From: Erysipelotrichaceae bacterium
GTDB taxonomy: Bacteria > Bacillota_I > Bacilli_A > Erysipelotrichales > Erysipelotrichaceae
Assembly: GCA_017419065.1 (NCBI GenBank)
Contig: JAFOMB010000174.1
Span: 1-7,021, forward strand
Direction: 5' to 3'
DNA: 7,021 bases
A program made the position numbers and the translations under genes. The notes below the pieces were generated by a model, which worked only from the letters and a program-made list of their open reading frames with translations, was not told the DNA's origin and ran no database searches. This document shows, piece after piece, positions 1-4,850 of this stretch. Every line of letters starts with the position of its first letter. Position 1 is the first letter of the stretch.

Positions 1-1
1 T

Positions 2-1087
2 GTACAGGTGTCGATCGATGACCCGTATGTCAATCAGGAGATCACCAGAGGCGCTTCGCTGGAAGTCTTACGGAAGGCGAAGGAATGGGAACTGGAAAGC
101 ATCGATTCCATCCTGCGCGATGGAACAGGCGTCCAGATCGGTATTCGTTCCACGGTGCCGTTAGATAACAGCGGGATCCCGAATGAGAAGCTGCTGGCCT
201 TTGCGGCGATGAAGAACGACCTGAGGAATGTCGTCCGTGCCTATCTCAATAAGGGTGTCCTCAAGTGGACAGGAACGGCCTATCCGTCCAGAGAATGGGC
301 CATGAAGGTCTATCCGGAACTGCCGGAAGAAGAGGCTTACCGGAAGCTGGAACTGGATATTCTTCGAATGATGAGAGTCGATGAGGAAAGTGATCCGGTA
401 GACAACTGGAAGAAACACTGTGAGGAACTGTCTGAGAGATCGGCCAAGCTCAACGGTTTCGATCTGAAGTCTCTCCACATCACTTCGGAACTGGGAACAG
501 ACATCACGATGAACCTCGTCGAAGGCCACATCTGGACGAGTGCCGGAGAGATGGGAGGTCAGAGAGTGAATGCGCCGTATGTCGCCAATATGCCGACAGA
601 GGAAGTCTTCACCGATCCAGATTTCCGCAGTGTCAACGGGATCGCCTATGCATCCTTCCCTCTGATGATGTCGGGACAGCTCGTAGAGGACTTCTGGATC
701 CGCTTTGAAAACGGAAAGGCTGTCGACTGCGGCGCGGGAAAGAACGTGGAATTCCTCAGGGATGCCTTGTTCAGAGACGAGACGACCAGACAGCTCGGAG
801 AAGTCGCTCTGGTATCCAAGAGATCTCCGATCCGTCAGACCGGAAGAGTCTTCTACAACGGTCTCATCGATGAGAATGCGGCCTGCCATTTGGCCTTTGG
901 ATCTTCGTTCCCGGACTGCGTAAAAGGCGGTGTAGATATGAGTAAGGAAGAACTGATGACGCTCGGCGTCAACTTCTCGGTCTCCCACAACGACTTCATG
1001 ATCGGCAGCGATGAGACGAAGATCGTCGGGATCGACCATGACGGGAAAGAGATCCTGATCATGGAACACGGGGATTTCGTCATCTAA
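2..1087 (+). CDS. M29-family metallo-aminopeptidase (AmpS/PepS/AmpT type), 5' end missing
   Basis: Cytosolic dinuclear-metal aminopeptidase that removes N-terminal residues from peptides. The frame is open to the left edge (V-Q before the GTG at 8), so the true start lies upstream. Counting residue 1 at base 8, the family's metal ligands appear in order: E199 in EEVFTDPD, E265 in LGEVAL, H294 in ACHLAFG, and H327 with D329 in SHNDFMIGS. From memory, Thermus AmpT has E250, E316, H345, H376 and D378. The constant 51-residue offset for the first three implies about 50 missing N-terminal residues and a usual full length near 410. The position of AmpT Tyr352 is Phe301 here, which is unusual. The C-terminus is complete, with TAA at 1085-1087. 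It converges with the superoxide reductase gene through a shared terminator. Family assignment is firm; substrate preference is unknown. Confidence 0.92.
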   Translation, partial: VQVSIDDPYVNQEITRGASLEVLRKAKEWELESIDSILRDGTGVQIGIRSTVPLDNSGIPNEKLLAFAAMKNDLRNVVRAYLNKGVLKWTGTAYPSREWAMKVYPELPEEEAYRKLELDILRMMRVDEESDPVDNWKKHCEELSERSAKLNGFDLKSLHITSELGTDITMNLVEGHIWTSAGEMGGQRVNAPYVANMPTEEVFTDPDFRSVNGIAYASFPLMMSGQLVEDFWIRFENGKAVDCGAGKNVEFLRDALFRDETTRQLGEVALVSKRSPIRQTGRVFYNGLIDENAACHLAFGSSFPDCVKGGVDMSKEELMTLGVNFSVSHNDFMIGSDETKIVGIDHDGKEILIMEHGDFVI

Positions 1088-1097
1088 AGAAGAATAA

Positions 1098-1139
1098 AAA
1101 AATACTGTCCTTACTCTTAAGAGCTTGGACAGTATTTTT
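1098..1139. terminator. Bidirectional intrinsic terminator between convergent genes
   Basis: Bases 1098-1110 pair with 1127-1139 over 13 bp (AAATACTGTCC against GGACAGTATTT plus two further A-T pairs). The T-run at 1135-1139 serves the plus strand and the A-run at 1096-1102 gives a U-tract on the minus strand. The 16-base loop contains the small palindrome CTCTTAAGAG (1114-1123). The aminopeptidase stop (1087) and the superoxide reductase stop (1141) flank it closely, so it can end both transcripts. Confidence 0.9.
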
Positions 1140-1140
1140 A

Positions 1141-1509
1141 TTATGCCTTCCAGAATCCGTGGAGATTGCAGTAGTCGTAGGCAGTGATGACTTCATCCCC
1201 TTCTGCTAATGCGAAGCAGACGACCGGTTCATCAGCAGCTGTCAGTTCCTTGTACTGCCAGCCGTTCTTTGTCTCCAGAGCGACCCACTGTATGAAGTGT
1301 TCCTCGGTAGATGGATGAAGGACAGATCCGACGGTGACCTTGACGAGGTTTCCATTCTGTTCTACGACAGGGACGTGCTTTTCCTTGGAAGCGTCTGTAG
1401 AGTTCGGAACGAGTTCTTCCATGGCTTCTCCGCAGCACATCGTCGGACAAGGCTTCTTGTTTAACTGAACGGCGATCTTGCCGCACTTGTTGCAGCGCAA
1501 TACTTTCAT
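1141..1509 (-). CDS. Desulfoferrodoxin-type superoxide reductase (2Fe-SOR)
   Basis: Reduces superoxide to hydrogen peroxide without making oxygen, a cytosolic defence typical of anaerobes, with electrons usually from rubredoxin. The 122-residue protein has both iron sites. The desulforedoxin-like centre I is C6, C9, C25 and C26 (CNKCG and MCCGE). The catalytic centre II is H45 in EKHVPVV, H65 and H71 in LHPSTEEHF, and C114 and H117 in CNLHGFW. The active-site Glu-Lys pair E43-K44 before the first His is retained. Spacing matches classical desulfoferrodoxin nearly residue for residue. The ATG (1509-1507) is preceded by AAAGGAG at 1524-1518, 8 nt away. The gene is divergent from the GntR operon and has its own promoter. 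The name dfx or sor would fit; I leave the symbol open. Confidence 0.96.
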   Translation of the reverse strand: MKVLRCNKCGKIAVQLNKKPCPTMCCGEAMEELVPNSTDASKEKHVPVVEQNGNLVKVTVGSVLHPSTEEHFIQWVALETKNGWQYKELTAADEPVVCFALAEGDEVITAYDYCNLHGFWKA

Positions 1510-1536
1510 GATTTCTTCTCCTTTGTATCTTCTTCT

Positions 1537-1545
1537 ATTCTAACA
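1537..1545 (-). promoter_or_regulatory. Extended -10 promoter of the superoxide reductase gene
   Basis: Read on the minus strand, 1545-1537 is TGTTAGAAT: a TGn extension plus the -10 hexamer TAGAAT. No convincing -35 lies 16-18 bp upstream, where the sequence is TGTCAA. The transcript would start near 1530 and carry the Shine-Dalgarno site at 1524-1518. Inferred from sequence only. Confidence 0.55.
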
Positions 1546-1559
1546 TGTCCCTCTCCCTG

Positions 1560-1588
1560 TTGACAGGAAGGATACACTGTGTTATTGT
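1560..1588 (+). promoter_or_regulatory. Sigma-A-type promoter of the GntR/ABC/GT51 operon
   Basis: A perfect -35 TTGACA at 1560-1565 is followed after exactly 17 bp by TATTGT at 1583-1588, with TG at 1580-1581 forming an extended -10. Transcription should start around 1595, giving a leader of about 27 nt that contains the AAGGAG site (1611-1616) for the ATG at 1622. The -10 and start point overlap the putative operator, which fits negative autoregulation. Confidence 0.75.
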
Positions 1589-1605
1589 ATTACTGTCTTA
1601 ATACA
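1586..1605 (+). promoter_or_regulatory. Putative GntR/YtrA operator
   Basis: Inverted repeat TGTATTA-N6-TAATACA with perfect 7-bp arms. A second, overlapping inverted repeat TACTGT-N6-ACAGTA lies at 1591-1608, and one more ACTGT half-site at 1576-1580. It sits on the -10 and start point of the operon promoter and directly before the GntR gene, where GntR-family repressors usually bind to control themselves. Which of the two overlapping repeats is the operator cannot be decided by eye. Confidence 0.65.
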
Positions 1606-1621
1606 GTAGGAAGGAGAGAAG

Positions 1622-1984
1622 ATGAGCTGGAAGTTTCACAACGAATCCCCGATCTATCTTCAGCTGATGGAGAAGATCAAGATCTCCATCGTGAACGGAC
1701 ACTATCCCTCCGGAAGCCGTCTTCCGGCCGTGAGAGATCTGGCTGTGGAAGCCGGTGTCAATCCGAATACGGTACAGCGTGCCTTCGCGGAACTGGAACG
1801 GGAGGGTCTCGTACAGAGCGATAGGACCAACGGCCGCTTTGTGAGTGAGGATCAGGAGATGATCGGGAAGATCAGAGAAGAACTGTGTGACAGGTATATC
1901 AGAGAAGTATACCGGTCCTTAAGTGAACTGGGACTGGAAGAAGAGGAGATCAGAAAGAGGATCTCTTCATGGGAGGAAGCGTAA
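1622..1984 (+). CDS. GntR-family transcriptional regulator, YtrA subfamily
   Basis: A 120-residue DNA-binding repressor. Residues 8-75 form a classic GntR winged helix-turn-helix: the PIYLQLMEKI helix, SGSRLPAVRDLA, the recognition helix around VNPNTVQRAFAELE, and a wing ending in GRFVSED. The C-terminal part is only about 45 residues, charged and helical, too short for a FadR, HutC or MocR effector domain. That is the hallmark of the YtrA type, which usually controls ABC transporters. The ATG at 1622 follows AAGGAG (1611-1616) by 5 nt. Its stop TAA overlaps the next ATG by one base (TAATG). It probably represses its own operon through the inverted repeat at 1586-1605. The inducer is unknown; in related systems the trigger is cell-envelope antibiotics or stress. 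Confidence 0.93.
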   Translation: MSWKFHNESPIYLQLMEKIKISIVNGHYPSGSRLPAVRDLAVEAGVNPNTVQRAFAELEREGLVQSDRTNGRFVSEDQEMIGKIREELCDRYIREVYRSLSELGLEEEEIRKRISSWEEA

Positions 1985-2679
1985 TGGAAACATTAGTCTG
2001 TAAAGGACTTACCAAGAGATATGGAAACAGGACCGCTCTGGATGCGATAGATCTGAAACTGGAAGAGGGAAAGATCGTCGGTCTGTTAGGTCCGAACGGA
2101 TCGGGAAAGACGACACTGATCAAACTGGCGTCCAGACTTCTGGTACCGACAGAGGGAAGCATCGAGATCTGCGGTATGGAACCGAGTGAGAAAACCAAGG
2201 CCATCGTCTCCTATCTGCCGGACAGGAATTACCTGCCGGAATACATGAATACGAATGAACTCATGGAACTCTACCGTGATTTCTATCAGGACTTTGATTC
2301 TGACAGAGCGGTGAGGATGCTGGAAAGCCTGGGCATCGATATGGCCATGCCGATGAAGAAGATGTCCAAGGGTACCAAGGAAAAGGTACAGCTGATCCTC
2401 ACGATGTCGAGAAGAGCGAAACTCTATCTGCTCGATGAACCGATCGCCGGGGTCGATCCGGCAGCCAGGGACTATATCCTGAAGACCATCATCACCAATT
2501 ATGAGGAAGACGCGACGGTGCTGATCTCGACGCACCTGATCGCCGATGTCGAAGGGGTCCTGGATGAAGCGGTCTTCTTAAAGGAGGGACAGATCGTCCT
2601 CCATCAGGGAGTCGATGAACTCAGAAGTGAAAAGGGAATGAGTGTAGACGAATATTTCCGGGAGGTGTTCAGATGTTAG
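1984..2679 (+). CDS. ABC transporter ATP-binding protein (YtrB/BcrA-like)
   Basis: A 231-residue nucleotide-binding subunit that should power the permease encoded next. In order: A-loop Tyr13, Walker A GPNGSGKTT (36-44), signature MSKGTKEKV (127-135) in place of LSGGQ, Walker B LYLLDEP (147-153) with catalytic E152, D-loop GVDP and switch H184 in STH. The Q-loop position is Asp80 (YLPDRN) instead of Gln. Such relaxed signature and Q-loop sequences are common in ABC proteins paired with YtrA regulators. I chose the ATG at 1984 because GGGAGGA (1971-1977) lies 6 nt before it and the start overlaps the GntR stop; an in-frame ATG at 1969 is within the ribosome binding region and less likely. The stop overlaps the permease start by 7 bp. 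Confidence 0.93.
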   Translation: METLVCKGLTKRYGNRTALDAIDLKLEEGKIVGLLGPNGSGKTTLIKLASRLLVPTEGSIEICGMEPSEKTKAIVSYLPDRNYLPEYMNTNELMELYRDFYQDFDSDRAVRMLESLGIDMAMPMKKMSKGTKEKVQLILTMSRRAKLYLLDEPIAGVDPAARDYILKTIITNYEEDATVLISTHLIADVEGVLDEAVFLKEGQIVLHQGVDELRSEKGMSVDEYFREVFRC

Positions 2680-3398
2680 GTAAACTGATCAAATACGATG
2701 TGAAGGCAACCGCCAAGACGATGTTTCCGATCTATCTGGCCATGGTCATTCTGACGGTCCTGTTTTCTCTGATGATCAAGCTGAGATTTGATGAAGGCCT
2801 GCTGTTTACGGCAGTGGCTGTCCTCTTCGGTGTCGCTGTGATGGGATCGGCCTTTGCGACACTGGTCATCTCGGTACACCGCTATATTACCGGTCTTCTG
2901 AAAAGCGAGGGATATCTCTCCTTTGCGCTGCCGGTAAAGACATGGCAGCACATCGCCTCCAAGGTGGTCAATGCCCTGATCTGGTCTTTATTGCAGGGTG
3001 CCGCTTTCTTCCTGTGCTTTGTGCTGATGGGGATCATCCTCGGGGATATCGAAGCCCTGCGCTATGCCCTCTCCTTCATCGTCCATGTCGATCTGGATTT
3101 CTGGCTCACCATGATCCGGCTGACACTGCTGTCCGTTCTGGAACTGCTTTCCAGTATCACCCTGATCTTCATGGCCTATACGATCGACTACCTGGCACCG
3201 AGATTCCGGACCTTCATCGCGGTCATCGTCGTGGTCCTGGTACTCGTTCTCCGCGTCTATTTCATCCCGGCATCCTGGATCAACAGCTTTGATCTGGGAG
3301 TCTTCCAGTGGGTCTGGTATGTGATGGCAGTGGTCTCGGCTTTGATCTACTCCGCCGTGACCTGGTTCATCCCGGACAGACATCTGAATCTCGAATGA
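2673..3398 (+). CDS. ABC-2-like permease subunit
   Basis: A 241-residue integral membrane protein, with six likely membrane helices at about residues 16-36, 44-68, 102-123, 145-171, 178-199 and 211-233. Between helices 2 and 3 the cytoplasmic segment EGYLSFALPV (79-88), followed by KTWQHIASKVVNALIW, matches the EGYL(T/S)F-LPV coupling motif I know from permeases next to YtrA-type regulators in Firmicutes. The ATG at 2673 overlaps the ATPase stop by 7 bp and is preceded by GGGAGG (2660-2665). The transported substrate cannot be read from sequence; export or sensing of cell-envelope-active compounds is the usual role. Its own stop overlaps the glycosyltransferase start as ATGA. Confidence 0.88.
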   Translation: MLGKLIKYDVKATAKTMFPIYLAMVILTVLFSLMIKLRFDEGLLFTAVAVLFGVAVMGSAFATLVISVHRYITGLLKSEGYLSFALPVKTWQHIASKVVNALIWSLLQGAAFFLCFVLMGIILGDIEALRYALSFIVHVDLDFWLTMIRLTLLSVLELLSSITLIFMAYTIDYLAPRFRTFIAVIVVVLVLVLRVYFIPASWINSFDLGVFQWVWYVMAVVSALIYSAVTWFIPDRHLNLE

Positions 3399-4108
3399 AG
3401 AAGTTTCTGAGAAAAACAGTCCTTCTTCTCCTGCTGGTCATCCTGTGCATCTCCGCGACCTTATTAGGCATGGGCTACTTCCGCTATAAAAGAGAAGTGG
3501 AAGCCCTGCCTGTAAGAGAAGCCGTCAGTGCCTATATGGAAAGAGAAGACTTCATCCCCTTTGAGAAGATCGATGAAGACTTCGTCCATGCGGTCATCTC
3601 CGTCGAAGACAAGCGCTTCTTCGAGAGAAAGGGCTATGACTGGATCGCTCTGATCCGGGCTCTCTATCACAACTTCCTGGCCAGGGAGTTCGTGGAGGGA
3701 GGTTCGACGATCTCGGAACAGATCGCCAAGAATCTCTATCTGGGAGGCTATGTGACAGGCGTGGAAGACAAGATGTGTGAGATCTTCTTCCTCTATGATC
3801 TGGAGGAGACCTACTCCAAGGAGGAACTCTTCGCCCTCTACGCGAATATGAATTACTACGGAGACGGCTACTGGGGCATCGAAAGAGCTTCTCAGGGCTA
3901 CTTCGGTGTCTCCTGCAGCGATCTCGATCTGGCGGAAGCTTCGATACTCGCCGGGATCCCGAATGCCCCGGCTGTCTATCAGCTCTCTACCGGTTATGAC
4001 CTGGCCAAGGAGAGACAGGAATGGGTCCTGTCCACCATGGTCAGAAGCGGCTATATCACAGAAGAAGAGGCAGAGAAAGCTTTTAAAGAAGAACTGCCGT
4101 TACAGTAA
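3395..4108 (+). CDS. Monofunctional peptidoglycan glycosyltransferase (GT51), divergent
   Basis: Polymerises lipid II into glycan strands on the outer face of the membrane. The 237-residue protein has a basic N-terminus and one membrane anchor (about 8-28), then a GT51 domain without a transpeptidase domain. Motifs: SVEDKRFFERKG (69-80) with catalytic E71, GGSTISEQIAKNL (102-114), and KMCEIFFLYDLEETYSKEEL (126-145) with the second catalytic E129. Then follow ANMNYYGDGYWGIERASQGYFG (150-171) and the ILAGIPNAPAVY segment (184-195). The near-invariant His of EDxxFxxHxG is R78. The ATG at 3395 overlaps the permease stop by 4 bp (ATGA) and has no clear Shine-Dalgarno site, so translation is probably coupled to the permease. 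An upstream in-frame ATG at 3308 inside the permease gene would destroy the membrane anchor topology and is rejected. Confidence 0.9.
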   Translation: MKKFLRKTVLLLLLVILCISATLLGMGYFRYKREVEALPVREAVSAYMEREDFIPFEKIDEDFVHAVISVEDKRFFERKGYDWIALIRALYHNFLAREFVEGGSTISEQIAKNLYLGGYVTGVEDKMCEIFFLYDLEETYSKEELFALYANMNYYGDGYWGIERASQGYFGVSCSDLDLAEASILAGIPNAPAVYQLSTGYDLAKERQEWVLSTMVRSGYITEEEAEKAFKEELPLQ

Positions 4109-4110
4109 AC

Positions 4111-4134
4111 AGAGACGGAGCCCCGTCTCTTTTT
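4111..4134 (+). terminator. Intrinsic terminator of the GntR/ABC/GT51 operon
   Basis: AGAGACGG (4111-4118), loop AGCC, CCGTCTCT (4123-4130), followed by a short T-run to 4134. It starts two bases after the glycosyltransferase stop codon, which marks the end of the four-gene unit. Confidence 0.88.
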
Positions 4135-4136
4135 CA

Positions 4137-4145
4137 TGGTAGAAT
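4137..4145 (+). promoter_or_regulatory. Extended -10 promoter for the bilin-reductase-like gene
   Basis: TGGTAGAAT (TGn plus TAGAAT) directly after the preceding terminator. There is no -35-like hexamer at the right distance, since that stretch is occupied by the terminator stem. The predicted start near 4152 leaves a short leader with AGGAGG at 4156-4161, 4 nt before the ATG at 4166. Confidence 0.55.
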
Positions 4146-4165
4146 GAAAGAACACAGGAGGTCTT

Positions 4166-4825
4166 ATGACAAACGGAGAATACCTGCTGAAACAGCTGCA
4201 TAAAAGATATACGATCAAAGAAAACGACATCGGTGCTGATGAGAGAATGGATAAGGGACTCATGCATTTCCGGGTGAAGTCCTATGAGATCAAAGAACTG
4301 GGACACTTCTGTCTCTTCGATATGACGGGAATGTTCGGACTCATGAAGATGGAGACGGCTGTCCTGTCCGTCTGGAAGAAGGATGTCCCGCTTCTCAACG
4401 CGGATGTCATCGCCGTATCCGGAAAGAAGACGGTGATGGCGGAATTCTACGATACCCTTCTGAAGGAAAGAGGAGAAGACTGGGAGAAGGCATGTCTTTC
4501 TGTCAAAGAGAAAGACAGCGACCTGGAGGACTATACCTCGGGAGAACACTGGTACGATTCTCTGCTTTACTCCTGCCGCTATGCCAAGAAGACAAAGGCG
4601 AAAGAGACGCGTGCCGATGAAAGCGTCCGCAAGATCCTGGATATCTTCCTGGATCATCTGAAAGAAGCGGAAGACTGTGAGGAAGAAGCCAAGAAGGAAA
4701 AGATCCGGAGCTTTGCACAGGGGCTGCTCGATCATGGCGGTCCGGCTGTCGATCAGGTGAAGAAGATGTTCGGCGAAGAGAAGGCAAAGACACTCATCTT
4801 AAAGCACATGTATGGAATAGAGTAA
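4166..4825 (+). CDS. Uncharacterised protein, possible divergent ferredoxin-dependent bilin reductase (PcyA-like) fold
   Basis: A soluble 219-residue protein that I do not recognise as a named family. Compared from memory with cyanobacterial PcyA, Y40 to D80 align without gaps to the PcyA stretch ending at its catalytic Asp105. GL (58-59) and VPLLNADVIAV (74-84) match PcyA GL and LPLFGCDIVAG, so D80 falls on Asp105. The PcyA His88 position is E63. The C-terminal VKKMFGEEKAKTL (198-210), then HMYGIE, resembles the end of PcyA (LEKAFGEAWAERYM, then a final VLFD), and the intervening helices are of similar length. If correct, it may bind a tetrapyrrole and reduce it with ferredoxin electrons, but identity is very low and function is inference. 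No signal peptide or membrane helix is seen. The strong AGGAGG site and own promoter show it is a real single-gene unit. Confidence 0.45.
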   Translation: MTNGEYLLKQLHKRYTIKENDIGADERMDKGLMHFRVKSYEIKELGHFCLFDMTGMFGLMKMETAVLSVWKKDVPLLNADVIAVSGKKTVMAEFYDTLLKERGEDWEKACLSVKEKDSDLEDYTSGEHWYDSLLYSCRYAKKTKAKETRADESVRKILDIFLDHLKEAEDCEEEAKKEKIRSFAQGLLDHGGPAVDQVKKMFGEEKAKTLILKHMYGIE

Positions 4826-4850
4826 AAAAACGGATGGCATGCCATCCGTT
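4824..4850. terminator. Bidirectional terminator, perfect 22-bp palindrome
   Basis: Bases 4829-4850 are perfectly self-complementary (AACGGATGGCA and its complement), giving a stem with a tight CATG loop. On the minus strand it is followed by a run of seven U residues (A-run 4824-4830), an excellent terminator for the hydrolase gene. On the plus strand only TTAGTTTTC follows, so it is weaker for the gene ending at 4825. The minus-strand gene's TAA stop (4851-4849) overlaps the outer end of the stem. Confidence 0.85.

Noticed and set aside
161..1069. Long minus-strand open frame of 302 codons opposite the aminopeptidase gene
   Set aside because: It is a shadow produced by the codon bias of the real plus-strand gene: no ribosome binding site, no recognisable domain, and the plus frame carries clear M29 motifs throughout.
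1114..1123. CTCTTAAGAG palindrome as a separate operator
   Set aside because: It lies in the loop of the two-way terminator and is far from any promoter; best read as part of that hairpin.
1560..1565. TGTCAA (minus strand) as a -35 for the superoxide reductase promoter
   Set aside because: It matches the consensus at only two of six bases and is simply the complement of the TTGACA that serves the GntR operon.
2086..3383. Several open frames antisense to the ABC ATPase and permease (2086-2535, 2676-2951, 2988-3383)
   Set aside because: Low-complexity charged shadows of genes with firm motifs; no start signals.
3308..3394. Longer start (ATG at 3308) for the GT51 enzyme
   Set aside because: It would add 29 residues read out of frame within the permease gene ahead of a typical MKKFLRK membrane anchor; the ATGA overlap at 3395 is the natural start.
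4100..4735. Minus-strand open frame of 211 codons opposite the bilin-reductase-like gene
   Set aside because: It runs through the plus-strand terminator and promoter region, has no ribosome binding site and no domain pattern, whereas the plus frame has AGGAGG and a coherent protein.
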